A DNA stretch of 64,000 nucleotides from Fischerella sp. JS2 (lineage in GTDB: Bacteria > Cyanobacteriota > Cyanobacteriia > Cyanobacteriales > Nostocaceae): contig NZ_CP135918.1 in assembly GCF_032393985.1 (NCBI RefSeq), positions 1,612,001-1,676,000 of the forward strand, given 5' to 3'. The stretch's first letter is position 1; each line of letters starts with the position of its first letter. Below, one piece after another: positions 16,910 to 25,309 of this stretch. A program made the translations under genes and the position numbers. The notes beneath the pieces were generated by a model. It saw nothing but the letters and a program-made list of their open reading frames with translations. It was not told where the DNA came from and did no database searches.

Positions 16910-18352
16910 ATGTTCCAAGCAACTCGTCGTCGTTTAGCCCTGTGGTACACTGCTGTAACTGCTTTACTACTGCTGTTATTTGCTACTGGTGTGTATCTGT
17001 ATGTTCGTAATACTTTGGTGGAGCGGATTGACGATACTTTAAATCATGTAGTGGAAGTAGTCGAGCGATCGCTAGTTATTGAACCAATTAACTCTAACAC
17101 TAATCAATACCGTATTAATGTAGAGGCTAGTTTTCGCGATAACACTGATACAGTAGAAACTGTAGAAGACGACCACATAGACTTAGAATGGTTTAGTCCG
17201 ACTGGACAACTACTCTGGTCTACTCTCTCAGAACCACTGGATATTCCCATTCATGTCAACCGCACAGGTGAAACTGTGCATGTGACGAGACAGAAAGATG
17301 GAGGGATAGGAGAATGGGGGGATAGAGAGAATTCTTCACTGCTTCTACGCCAGGTAACTCAACGAGTGGAAGTAGGAAAACAAGTAGTGGGATATCTGCG
17401 TGTCAGTCATCCTTGGTTTGAAGTCACAAAACCCAGCCGACAGTTAATTCTTGATTTGGCAATAGGCATCTGGATGATGGTGCTTTCTGTGGCTGCAAGC
17501 GGTTGGTTTCTTTCGGGTAAAGCTATGGAACCAGTATACGAGTCATATCAACGCCTCAAACAGTTTACTGCTGACGCTTCTCATGAACTGAGAAGTCCGA
17601 TCGCTTTAATTCAAACTAATGTGCAAGTTGCTCTTGCAGATTTAGATGCTGCTGAGGTGAAAGATGCGACTCTTTCCCACTATCGCCAACAGTTACAAGT
17701 GGTAGAACGACTCACCCAACGCTTAGGTAAATTAGTTAATGATTTACTTTTCCTAGCACGCCAAGATAGCGGTATTAGCCAAGAAAACTTTTCTGCTTGT
17801 CCTGTTGATGCTTTGCTGATGGAAGTAGTAGAAGAACAACAACTGTTAGCTGCTGAAAAAAATATTACCCTCACCTTCAACTTAATTGATCCTCCAGCCA
17901 CAGAAACTAACCCCGAAATATTAGAAAATTGGTTTACACTCTCAGGTAACTGGAATCAATTAGTGCGATTGTTCACAAACTTAATCAGTAACGCTTTGCG
18001 CTACACTCCACCTTCTGGACGAGTAAACGTAGAATTAGCACGAGTCGAAGCAACAAACCGTAGTTCAGGACTACGTTCTAACTTCCCCCAGTTACAAATT
18101 AAAGTCAGTGATACTGGTATAGGTATTCCTACAGAAGCATTACCCCGGTTATTTGACCGCTTTTATCGGATAGATCCAGCGCGTAGCCATCCCAATGGGA
18201 ATACCAAGACAGAAAATTCCACTGGTTCAGGCTTAGGGTTAGCGATCGCTTTAGCGATTGTAGAAAATCATCAAGGTCAAATTCAAGTTGAAAGTACCCT
18301 TGGTAAAGGTACTAATGTCACTGTTACCTTACCAATAACTCTGGAAAAATAA
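16910..18352 (+). CDS. Orphan two-component sensor histidine kinase
   Basis: A 480-residue sensor kinase with membrane segments at about 11-31 and 180-202 flanking a periplasmic sensor region. HisKA follows (ADASHELRSPIALIQTN, about 222-290), then an HATPase domain with LISNALRYTP, DTGIGIP and GSGLGLAIA. No response regulator gene lies beside it, so its partner must be elsewhere. The sensor region contains a short G-rich stretch, DGGIGEWGDRENSS (bases 17298-17340), of the same kind as nearby intergenic repeats. The signal sensed is unknown. Confidence 0.88.
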   Translation: MFQATRRRLALWYTAVTALLLLLFATGVYLYVRNTLVERIDDTLNHVVEVVERSLVIEPINSNTNQYRINVEASFRDNTDTVETVEDDHIDLEWFSPTGQLLWSTLSEPLDIPIHVNRTGETVHVTRQKDGGIGEWGDRENSSLLLRQVTQRVEVGKQVVGYLRVSHPWFEVTKPSRQLILDLAIGIWMMVLSVAASGWFLSGKAMEPVYESYQRLKQFTADASHELRSPIALIQTNVQVALADLDAAEVKDATLSHYRQQLQVVERLTQRLGKLVNDLLFLARQDSGISQENFSACPVDALLMEVVEEQQLLAAEKNITLTFNLIDPPATETNPEILENWFTLSGNWNQLVRLFTNLISNALRYTPPSGRVNVELARVEATNRSSGLRSNFPQLQIKVSDTGIGIPTEALPRLFDRFYRIDPARSHPNGNTKTENSTGSGLGLAIALAIVENHQGQIQVESTLGKGTNVTVTLPITLEK

Positions 18353-18422
18353 AAATTATGATTAAATCACCAAGACACAGAGACACAAAGTTAATCACTC
18401 ATAATAAAAACCTCACCCCTGT

Positions 18423-18448
18423 CCCCTCTCCGAACTCGCGGAGAGGGG
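18423..18448. terminator. Hairpin between convergent genes
   Basis: CCCCTCTCCG and CGGAGAGGGG form a 10-bp perfect stem with a six-base loop, midway between the ends of the sensor kinase (+) and rubrerythrin (-) genes. It could end both transcripts. It resembles the G-rich hairpins at 4149 and 58612. Confidence 0.55.
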
Positions 18449-18477
18449 AAATAGAGAGGATAACCTACTGAAATTAT

Positions 18478-19191
18478 TTAAGCTGCAACAGCTTCCTCAT
18501 AGGGAACAAAGGTTTTCTTGCTAGCGCCACAAATCGGACAATGCCAATCTTCGGGGATGGCTGCAAAGGGTGTACCTGGTGCAATACCAGAATCAGGATC
18601 ACCTTCTTGTGGATCGTAGATCATTGAACATTGGCGACAGATCCATTTTTGAGTGGCAGGATCACTACTAGCTGCTTTGGGAGAGGCTTTTACTCCTTCT
18701 AACGCTTGTAGTGCTTCTGTATATTGCTGGGCATGGTGATTTTCAATATATGTTAGTAAGCCAAAATTATGAGCAGCTTTGCGGAATATGGCAGCGTGTT
18801 CCCGAGACTCGGCTTGTTGTGCTTCAAACTCGACGACGGCTTTTCCATCTCGATCTGTACGCGCTTGTTCAGCAAAGCCTGGGTACATAATTGTATACTC
18901 GTAAGTCTCTCCTTCTATGGCTAATTCTAAACAGCGAGCTGCGATCGCTTTTTTTTGCTCCTCTGTTAACGATCCCACATCACCCACTACCAACTCTGGA
19001 TGCATTAACCGAAAGTGAGCAAATGCATGTTCAGTCTCTTGATTTGCTGTTTCCCGAAACAGCTTTGACAGTTCACTCATCCCTAATTGACGAGTCACCT
19101 CCGCGAAAAACAGATACTTGCGATTGGCCATAGATTCCCCTGCAAACGCTTCACTTAGGTTGTTAGCAGTGTTGGAGTTCGATAAATCCAT
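18478..19191 (-). CDS. Rubrerythrin
   Basis: A 237-residue di-iron peroxide-reducing protein. The N-terminal ferritin-like four-helix domain (about 1-165) carries the iron-ligand glutamates (LSEAFAGESMANRKY, ANQETEHAFAHF). The C-terminal rubredoxin domain has CRQCSMIY and WHCPICGASK, the four cysteines of an Fe(SCys)4 site. It reduces hydrogen peroxide with electrons from a reductase. The ATG at 19191 is chosen because AAGAGGGAA precedes it and the family starts there. Two matching palindromes around a -10 box lie upstream (19286-19335), which suggests tight control, perhaps by a peroxide or iron regulator. Confidence 0.93.
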   Translation of the reverse strand: MDLSNSNTANNLSEAFAGESMANRKYLFFAEVTRQLGMSELSKLFRETANQETEHAFAHFRLMHPELVVGDVGSLTEEQKKAIAARCLELAIEGETYEYTIMYPGFAEQARTDRDGKAVVEFEAQQAESREHAAIFRKAAHNFGLLTYIENHHAQQYTEALQALEGVKASPKAASSDPATQKWICRQCSMIYDPQEGDPDSGIAPGTPFAAIPEDWHCPICGASKKTFVPYEEAVAA

Positions 19192-19517
19192 TGTGTTCCC
19201 TCTTGTGAATCCACTGAACAAGACAACTTGAAATTCGGAATCGGCACTTTGAGGTAGCAATTGCGAGTTTTAAATTGTCTTAAGCGTACTCATTATGAGT
19301 ATGAAAATATTATATAACATGTACTCATTACGAGTCTGACAAACCATAGATTAATTTAAGGAACTACCTTTAGTGTCGAGTTGCGATCGCAGAAGTTCTA
19401 AGCACGCTAATTAATTCACAGCAAATTCTCTTTAAAAAAGACTCTGCTACCTGGTGCGCTCACTTTGCGTTCCTTTGCTTTGAAAGTCGCTATAATTTTA
19501 CACAAAGCGGTACTTAG
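19192..19517. other. Gap holding the rubrerythrin promoter
   Basis: The part near 19192-19345 holds the rubrerythrin control region. The rest has no gene; it contains ACTCTGCTACCTGGTGCG (about 19441-19458), a sequence that recurs in the gap at about 48801-48818. Confidence 0.55.
19286..19335 (-). promoter_or_regulatory. Paired-palindrome operator/promoter of rubrerythrin
   Basis: GTACTCATTATGAGT (19286-19300) and GTACTCATTACGAGT (19321-19335) are near-identical palindromic 15-mers with starts 35 bases apart. On the minus strand a perfect TATAAT lies between them (19314 down to 19309). A dimeric repressor could bind both sites and close the promoter. The regulator is not identified. Confidence 0.6.
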
Positions 19518-20624
19518 TTATACCTCCAAAAAAGGATAGTCTGTATAACCTTTATCTAAACTCTGATCGCCTTGACCGTAAAAAGTTTTCGGATCTGGTG
19601 TATTTAATTCAGCATCTACTTGAAAGCGCTGGGGTAAATCTGGATTTGCAATGAATAACTTGCCATAGGAAACCAAATCGGCATCACCAGAAGATAAAAC
19701 TTGATTACCTTTTTGCTTGTCGTAGCCACCATTAGTAATGATAGTACCTTCATAAAGGGGACGGAAAATCGGCAGAACAGGATTGAGAACTTCACGAGTA
19801 GCTAAATCCGTTTCATTCGGTTCCATAAGATGAATATAAGCCAGGTTAAAGTCATTGAGGGCGGCGATCGCATAGCTGAAAGTCTCTTGAGAATTCGAGT
19901 CTTTCATGCCGTAGAACGTGTTACTGGGTGAAAGCTTAATGCCAACACAATTCCCTCCCCAAACACTGCTGACAGCTTCTACCACTTCTAGTAAAAAGCG
20001 AGTGCGGTTTGCAATAGAACCACCGTATTTATCCTGACGCTGATTTGAACCATCCTGAAGAAATTGATCAATTAAATAACCAAACGCTCCATGTAACTCT
20101 ACACCATCAAAGCCTGCAACTACAGCATTTTTTGCCCCTTGACGAAACTGTTCAAGAATTTGGGGAATTTCGTGTATCTCTACGGCGCGGGGTGTTTCAA
20201 TATTGACTTTACCCATAGGTGTGTGTAGTGTTCCTTCTGCTGCGATCGCACTTGGTGCAACAGGTAACTCTCCATTTAGTAAGGAAGGATGTCCTACACG
20301 TCCACTATGCCATAGTTGCAAAAAAATCTTGCCACCGTAAGCATGAACTGCCTCTGTAATCTGCTTCCATGCTTCTGTTTGCTCTTGTGAGTAAATTCCC
20401 GGGCAATTCATGTATCCGTTACTTAGGGGAGAAACCATTGTGCATTCAGTAATGATTAATCCTGCTGCTGCACGCTGAGCATAATAAGTTGCCATTAGCT
20501 CAGTGGGAATTGAACTAACTGCACGTAGACGTGTCATTGGAGCCATGACGATGCGATTTGGCAGGGTATAGGGGCCTAGCTTGACAGGCGAAAACAAACT
20601 AGTTAATAAATCCACGGTTTGCAT
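19518..20624 (-). CDS. Old yellow enzyme family NADH:flavin oxidoreductase
   Basis: A 368-residue FMN enzyme with a TIM-barrel plan: LFSPVKLGPYTLPNRIVMAP MTRLR at the N-terminus, LQLWHSGRVGHP, the substrate-binding motif FDGVELHGAFGYLIDQFL and a C-terminal phosphate-binding ITNGGYDK. Members reduce activated C=C bonds, nitro compounds or nitrate esters using NAD(P)H. It is divergent from a MarR-type regulator 220 bases away, a usual arrangement for such enzymes, and TTAGTTGGCTAA in that gap is a candidate operator. Confidence 0.93.
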   Translation of the reverse strand: MQTVDLLTSLFSPVKLGPYTLPNRIVMAPMTRLRAVSSIPTELMATYYAQRAAAGLIITECTMVSPLSNGYMNCPGIYSQEQTEAWKQITEAVHAYGGKIFLQLWHSGRVGHPSLLNGELPVAPSAIAAEGTLHTPMGKVNIETPRAVEIHEIPQILEQFRQGAKNAVVAGFDGVELHGAFGYLIDQFLQDGSNQRQDKYGGSIANRTRFLLEVVEAVSSVWGGNCVGIKLSPSNTFYGMKDSNSQETFSYAIAALNDFNLAYIHLMEPNETDLATREVLNPVLPIFRPLYEGTIITNGGYDKQKGNQVLSSGDADLVSYGKLFIANPDLPQRFQVDAELNTPDPKTFYGQGDQSLDKGYTDYPFLEV

Positions 20625-20822
20625 AATTTACCTTCAACAACAAAAATCAAGCGAGTTATGAGCTAAACTTTGAGCGATCGCCAGTCCAATTCCACAAGAA
20701 GCACCTACTCGTTGTATATACAGAACAACAGCAACAGTTGTCTTTCCTCTTTTTGCCAAAAATATTCTAATTTTGCAAATATCTGTTGCTAGAAAAGCAG
20801 AAAATTGTATACTATATTTTAG

Positions 20823-20834
20823 TTAGTTGGCTAA
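20823..20834. promoter_or_regulatory. Candidate MarR operator, copy 1
   Basis: TTAGTTGGCTAA lies 10 bases before the marR start and matches the perfect palindrome at 21300-21313 at ten of twelve positions. Position between the old yellow enzyme gene and marR suggests self-control and control of the enzyme. Confidence 0.5.
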
Positions 20835-20844
20835 ATAAATATTC

Positions 20845-21273
20845 ATGTCTTCTAAACCGATGCAAGAAACCATTGGCTATCAGATGGTTTTGGTTTCTAG
20901 GGCACATCGTCATCTAGTAAGTACAGCTCTTGCTGAACTAGGACTTTACCTTGGACAAGAAATTTTGTTGATGTATCTCTGGGAGGAAGACGGATTAACT
21001 CAATCTGAGTTAGTAGAACGTATGGAAGTAGAACCGCCGACCTTAACAAAAATGCTGAACCGCATGGAAAGATGCGGTTTACTCAAGCGTTGCCAATGTC
21101 CCGAGGATGGTCGTTCTTATGAAGTTTATTTAACCGAGGCAGGACAAGCATTGCAACAACCAGTCACTCAACTTTGGCACGAAATTGAAAAACGGATAGT
21201 GGCTAATTTGACTCTTGAAGAACGACTCTTGCTTCGACGATTGCTGATGCAGATCCGCAGTAATTTAACTTGA
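20845..21273 (+). CDS. MarR-family transcriptional regulator
   Basis: A 142-residue winged-helix regulator. The DNA-binding part is at about 45-100 (LTQSELVERMEVEPPTLTKMLNRMERCGLLKR, with the wing PEDGRSYEVYLTEAG), flanked by helices for dimerisation. Such proteins usually repress nearby genes until a phenolic, oxidant or other small molecule is bound. It is divergent from the old yellow enzyme gene, with one candidate operator just before its own start and another after its stop. Confidence 0.88.
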   Translation: MSSKPMQETIGYQMVLVSRAHRHLVSTALAELGLYLGQEILLMYLWEEDGLTQSELVERMEVEPPTLTKMLNRMERCGLLKRCQCPEDGRSYEVYLTEAGQALQQPVTQLWHEIEKRIVANLTLEERLLLRRLLMQIRSNLT

Positions 21274-21299
21274 GTTTTTGTGTGTTTTTTGAAATTTTA

Positions 21300-21313
21300 T
21301 TTAGCCGGCTAAA
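21300..21313. promoter_or_regulatory. Candidate MarR operator, copy 2
   Basis: TTTAGCCGGCTAAA is a perfect 14-base palindrome 26 bases after marR and about 90 bases before the Crp-family gene. It matches the site at 20823 closely, so the Crp-family gene may be in the same regulon. Confidence 0.45.
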
Positions 21314-21404
21314 AATCATCTTAGAACTGCATATATAAACACATAATCATGTGAATTGACTTTTTTATGCCCTCTTTTTCCACTCAGCAAAAGCAGTAAG
21401 TAGT

Positions 21405-22019
21405 ATGAATTTGCAATCACCAGAGAGTTTACCACCAGAACTACGGCATGTGATTACATATCGTGAGCTTGAACCAAAAGAGAGCCTTTTTCAACAGGGG
21501 GATGAGGCAAAAGCCTTTTATATTGTGGAAACAGGACGACTGAAACTAGTGCGATATACCAGTGATGGTAAAGAAGTAACATTTCCAATTGCTAGATCCA
21601 AAGAGATGATCGCTGAGATTGCGTTGTTTTCAGATACTTATCCTTATGCTGTTGTAGCAGAAGTAACTTCGCGAGTAATTATTTACCCGAAGCAGCCTAT
21701 TTTATCCGCGCTGCGTAACAATTCTGAGCTAGCCGAGGATTTTATGGCAATGTTAGTACAGAAAATTCATGATTTGAAGGTTCGCTTAGAGTTGCGTGAT
21801 ATCCGTGCGGCGCATGAACGAGTGTTGCGATACTTGCAATATATGGCACAATTAGACGAACAGACAACTATTAATTTTGATCGCCCGCTCAAAGATATTG
21901 CTGTCGATTTAGGCTTGACACCTGAAACTCTTTCTCGTGCTTTAACTCGTTTAGAAAGAGAAGGCATAATTACACGTACAAGGCTACAAATTAAACTACA
22001 AAATTTATCTGCCGCTTGA
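21405..22019 (+). CDS. Crp/Fnr-family transcriptional regulator
   Basis: A 204-residue regulator. The cyclic-nucleotide-binding-like beta roll spans about 10-115 (FQQGDEAKAFYIVETGRLKLVRY). A long dimerisation helix follows, then an HTH at about 160-195 (PLKDIAVDLGLTPETLSRALTRLEREGII). It has no cysteine cluster, so it is not an Fnr-type Fe-S sensor. The ligand cannot be stated. It follows marR in the same direction after a 131-base gap containing a MarR-like palindrome. Confidence 0.88.
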   Translation: MNLQSPESLPPELRHVITYRELEPKESLFQQGDEAKAFYIVETGRLKLVRYTSDGKEVTFPIARSKEMIAEIALFSDTYPYAVVAEVTSRVIIYPKQPILSALRNNSELAEDFMAMLVQKIHDLKVRLELRDIRAAHERVLRYLQYMAQLDEQTTINFDRPLKDIAVDLGLTPETLSRALTRLEREGIITRTRLQIKLQNLSAA

Positions 22020-22206
22020 TTGCAATCAAGGAAACAGCAAGATAATTGTCATAATCTTAGTATAAGTTTACGTAGAGTTAGCAAAAATTCCAATTTTATT
22101 TCAGAAATAAACGGTAGATGTTGCCTAATCTAAGCTCTAGCCTCAAATCTTTAGGCTGTGCTTGTGTAAGGAATCTCCTGCATACAATCCTCTTAGAGGG
22201 CGTAAT

Positions 22207-23121
22207 ATGCTTAATTACTGCGAAGAATTCACTGAGCAAAAACCTTTAATTGTTGATTTTCAACAAGAGGGTGCTTCTCGCCAAGTCTTTAATTATCCAC
22301 CACTTCTGACCAGTTACAATTCTGGGTGGAGCAATATTTACTTCGAGCATCATTATCAGCCTAGTTATGATACTCCAGAGCATCGCTTGACGATGCACGC
22401 TATTAGTACCACCCTCTGTTCTACCCCTTCGGAACGATGGTTAGATGGATACAGACAAACTGAGTACCAAACCGTAGGCACAATAGCTATTATTCCTGCT
22501 GGGACTCTCCATCGTTGTCTGTGGGAAGAAAATGTTCAGTTTATGTTTGTGGCAATTGAACCTAAACTTCTATTTAGTTTGGGTGCAGAAGTAGATGCGC
22601 CTGAAGACATAGAGTTAATTCCGCAGTTTGCAACTAAAAGAGATCCGCTCATCCAAGGTATTTTGTTATCTCTTCAAGAAGAATTAAACTCGAATATTCA
22701 GGCAAATAATTTGTATGTTGAGCAGTTAACAACAACATTAGTTATTCATTTGTTAAAGAAATACTGTGTTAGGCAACCTGTAATTATAGCTAATGGTGAT
22801 GGATTGTCTAAGCAAAAGCTGCGAAAAACATTAGAGTATATTCATGCCCATCTCAATCAAGATATTAAATTGGCTGATTTAGCTGGATCTGTAGGAATGA
22901 GCCAATATTATTTTGTTCGTCTATTTAAGCAATCAATGGGTATTGCTCCTTATCAATATGTAATTCAACAACGGGTGGAAAAGGCAAAGCAGTTGTTAAA
23001 GCAAGGAAAAGTGACAATCACTGACATAGCTTTGCAGTGTGGTTTTGCTAACCAAAGTCACTTCACCAAACACTTTCGCCAAATTACAGGGGTGACACCC
23101 AAGGTATATCAACAGCTTTAG
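22207..23121 (+). CDS. AraC-family transcriptional regulator
   Basis: A 304-residue regulator with an N-terminal cupin-like ligand domain (about 1-175) and a C-terminal double HTH (about 205-300): IKLADLAGSVGMSQYYFVRLF and ITDIALQCGFANQSHFTKHF, followed by GVTPKVYQQL. The ATG at 22207 is preferred because AGAGG precedes it; an upstream TTG at 22162 lacks such a site. It lies third in a row of same-direction regulators, 187 bases after the Crp-family gene. The target is unknown. Confidence 0.9.
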   Translation: MLNYCEEFTEQKPLIVDFQQEGASRQVFNYPPLLTSYNSGWSNIYFEHHYQPSYDTPEHRLTMHAISTTLCSTPSERWLDGYRQTEYQTVGTIAIIPAGTLHRCLWEENVQFMFVAIEPKLLFSLGAEVDAPEDIELIPQFATKRDPLIQGILLSLQEELNSNIQANNLYVEQLTTTLVIHLLKKYCVRQPVIIANGDGLSKQKLRKTLEYIHAHLNQDIKLADLAGSVGMSQYYFVRLFKQSMGIAPYQYVIQQRVEKAKQLLKQGKVTITDIALQCGFANQSHFTKHFRQITGVTPKVYQQL

Positions 23122-23277
23122 GTAGTTAATTGTCATTTGTCATTTGTTAGTGGTTAGTGGTTAGTAGAGACGCGATGTTCCTCGCGTCTGTACATTAGTG
23201 GTTAGTTGTTAGTTGTTAGTTGTTACTCACACTCCCCATTCTCCTTGTCCTTCTTGTCTTCCTTGTCCCCCTAGTCA
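23122..23277. repeat. Short tandem repeats with a hairpin
   Basis: A tract of TTAGTGG and TTAGTTG units (STRR-type, common in heterocystous cyanobacteria) surrounds a hairpin at 23168-23189. It lies between the converging araC and pgeF genes. Confidence 0.7.
23168..23189. repeat. AGACGCGA hairpin repeat, copy A
   Basis: AGACGCGA and TCGCGTCT pair around the loop TGTTCC. The flanks are TTAGTAG and GTACATTAGT. Relatives lie at 25224, 29829 and 55843; the copy at 29829 has the same flanks but an inverted loop. Confidence 0.7.
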
Positions 23278-24111
23278 CTAGTCCCCAATCCCTAATCCCC
23301 GATCCCCGATCCCCTGTCTACTTACAATCCCTGACCACTGGACTTTCTTCTGTTTGTCTCGGCGGTAGGAAAAGAAATGCTCTGGGGTTTGATAGGTACA
23401 ATAAGGAGCGATCGCAATCTGTTCGGGACTAATACCTAATTTTTCCATCTGTAAAAAATTTATCCGTCTGACATCCAAGCGGACTTTACCAGGGTTAGGG
23501 TCTGGAAATAACGGTGAATTCGGTAATTCGTATAACGCCTCAACGATTGTGTTTTCGTCTGGATGTGGTATAATAGTTATCCCGAGTTGTGCTGCAACTT
23601 GAGTGGATACTTGGTAGACTTCCCCAGCGATCGCTGGTCCCATAGCAATCCGCAAATCTTCGATTTTACTGCCTTGGGCTTGCAGGCGGGCAATAGCTTG
23701 CGGTACTATCTTCGCTGCCGTACCGCGCCATCCGGCGTGTACTGCTGCCACCTGAAGAGTATTTTCATCGGCAATCAGTACGGGTGTACAATCAGCAGAA
23801 GCGACCCAGAGGGCTTGTAGTGGCTGTTCGCTGACTAAACCATCTGCTGATGCGAGGACACAATTATCTTCTTGATCTACCCGATCATCAGTTGAGAGTA
23901 ACTGAGTCGCTATTTCTGAGGGTGTGAGAACAGTGTTGCCATGCACCTGTTTTAAGCGATATCCTGAAGCATCTGGATGCAGTACCATCGTTAATTCTTC
24001 TGGAGAACGAGGCCAAAAATGTTGGGTAAAAAAGCCATGTGGCCAAGCTTTCAGAAGACTACAAGTCAGGTAAGACATCTCTTCCCAAGTCTGCCAATGC
24101 CAAGTGTGCAT
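23278..24111 (-). CDS. pgeF: PgeF (YfiH/DUF152) multicopper-oxidase-like protein
   Basis: A 277-residue protein of the peptidoglycan editing factor family (purine nucleoside phosphorylase/laccase-domain fold). Signature segments are ASADCTPVLIAD, AVHAGWRGTAAKIVP and PYCTYQTPEHFFSYRRD, which hold the Cys and two His metal ligands. Members remove misplaced residues from peptidoglycan precursors or act on nucleosides. The ATG at 24111 fits the family start (MHTWHWQTWE). The last ten or so residues (QGIGDRGLGIGD) are encoded by a G-rich intergenic-type repeat, so the true tail has been extended. Confidence 0.88.
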   Translation of the reverse strand: MHTWHWQTWEEMSYLTCSLLKAWPHGFFTQHFWPRSPEELTMVLHPDASGYRLKQVHGNTVLTPSEIATQLLSTDDRVDQEDNCVLASADGLVSEQPLQALWVASADCTPVLIADENTLQVAAVHAGWRGTAAKIVPQAIARLQAQGSKIEDLRIAMGPAIAGEVYQVSTQVAAQLGITIIPHPDENTIVEALYELPNSPLFPDPNPGKVRLDVRRINFLQMEKLGISPEQIAIAPYCTYQTPEHFFSYRRDKQKKVQWSGIVSRQGIGDRGLGIGD

Positions 24112-24187
24112 CTTCAACCAAGCCTAAAAACAACATCAAAATTAGTCAATTAATGCTAACTCGACCAAGCAAATTTGGGGAAACTCT

Positions 24188-25003
24188 GTGGGATTGGATC
24201 AGCAACGGTTGGAAGTAGCCTTAAAAGGCGAACGTCAGTATATTTATTTACCTTTTCATCTGCATATATTTGAATCTGTTGCTTCAACTAATCAGATCCT
24301 ATGGGAACTGCTAAAGCAAGGAGCCGAACAAGGATCTGTAGTAATTGCAACTCAGCAAACAGCAGGACGGGGACAATGGGGACGAAATTGGATTTCTCCC
24401 ACAGGAGGATTATATCTTTCAGTTTTGATTACTCCTAACATTGCGGCTAGCCACAGCTACCAGCTAACTTTAGCAACCGCTTGGGGAATTGCCAATCAAT
24501 TGCGAAAAAGTGGTGTTGATGTTGGGATCAAGTGGCCTAATGACTTAGTGATCAATAGGCGTAAGTTGGGCGGTATTTTGACTGAAACAAAAGTCCATCA
24601 AGGCAGAATTACCCAAGCAGTAATTGGGGTTGGTATTAACTGGATGAACCCAGTTCCGGAAACTGGGATAAATTTGGAAACGTGGCAAGCTGCAAAGGAA
24701 CTTAAACTAATTCCCTGTTTAGAGGTACTGGCAGCGAAAATCTTACTAGGAATAGAATCCGGTATACAGAGTCTTTTGCAAGAAGGAGTAAATATATTAT
24801 TGACTCGCTATCAACAGTTGCTTGCAAATGTAGGCGATCGCGTCTACGTCAACAACCTTGCAGGCACTATAGTTGGTGTCACACCTACTGGGGAACTGCA
24901 TGTAATCATGGATACATCTGAATCTTCACAAGCAACAAAACCAGAAATTTACCTTCAGCCCGGTATAATCAGTTTGGGCTATTGTACATCACCGAATCAG
25001 TGA
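24188..25003 (+). CDS. birA: Biotin--[acetyl-CoA-carboxylase] ligase
   Basis: A 271-residue biotin protein ligase that activates biotin as biotinyl-AMP and attaches it to the carboxyl carrier protein for fatty acid synthesis. The catalytic motifs are GRGQWGRNW (the flexible biotin loop) and KWPNDLVINRRKLGGILTE. A C-terminal SH3-like domain follows at about 220-265. There is no N-terminal DNA-binding domain, so it is a monofunctional enzyme and not a repressor. The GTG start has GGGGAAA upstream. It is divergent from pgeF. Confidence 0.92.
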   Translation: MGLDQQRLEVALKGERQYIYLPFHLHIFESVASTNQILWELLKQGAEQGSVVIATQQTAGRGQWGRNWISPTGGLYLSVLITPNIAASHSYQLTLATAWGIANQLRKSGVDVGIKWPNDLVINRRKLGGILTETKVHQGRITQAVIGVGINWMNPVPETGINLETWQAAKELKLIPCLEVLAAKILLGIESGIQSLLQEGVNILLTRYQQLLANVGDRVYVNNLAGTIVGVTPTGELHVIMDTSESSQATKPEIYLQPGIISLGYCTSPNQ

Positions 25004-25014
25004 ACAGTGAACAG

Positions 25015-25048
25015 TGTAGACGCGCTCATAGGCTTCCCGTAGGGTATC
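25015..25048 (+). repeat. TGTAGACGCG dispersed repeat, copy b
   Basis: TGTAGACGCG, CTCATAG and GGCTTCCCGTAGGG in a row. Relatives lie at 2048-2068 (-), 29902-29922 (-), 37698-37723 (+) and 63910-63937 (-). Confidence 0.65.
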
Positions 25049-25223
25049 AAGTTGAAAAAGAATTCAGAAGCCAGAATCCTTTGAATGGGGATTCAAATCC
25101 AAGACGAGTTCGCCAGTCGCACAGAATTCAATTGGAGAATTCTGCCTCCTGAGTTCTCTGTGTTAAAAAATGATAAGCAAGCCCATAACTTTATTTCGAT
25201 AAACTGATAACTGATAACTGTAC

Positions 25224-25243
25224 AGACGTGATTAATCGCGTCT
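25224..25243. repeat. AGACGCGA hairpin repeat, copy B
   Basis: AGACGTGATTAATCGCGTCT is palindromic except for one pair. It carries the GTACA flank on the left, so it is in the reverse orientation to the copy at 23168. Confidence 0.65.
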
Positions 25244-25309
25244 CTAACTGATAACTGGTTAAACAATTTGTTTAGGCAAACTACGTACTTACACTTAATA
25301 CCAAAACAA

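Noticed and set aside
22162-22206. An upstream TTG start for the AraC regulator
   Set aside because: It adds 15 residues without family likeness, while the ATG at 22207 has a good AGAGG site.
25080-25110. GGATTCAAATCC resembling a tRNA T loop
   Set aside because: No acceptor, D or anticodon stem can be built around it; it is part of the GAATTC-rich repeat tract.
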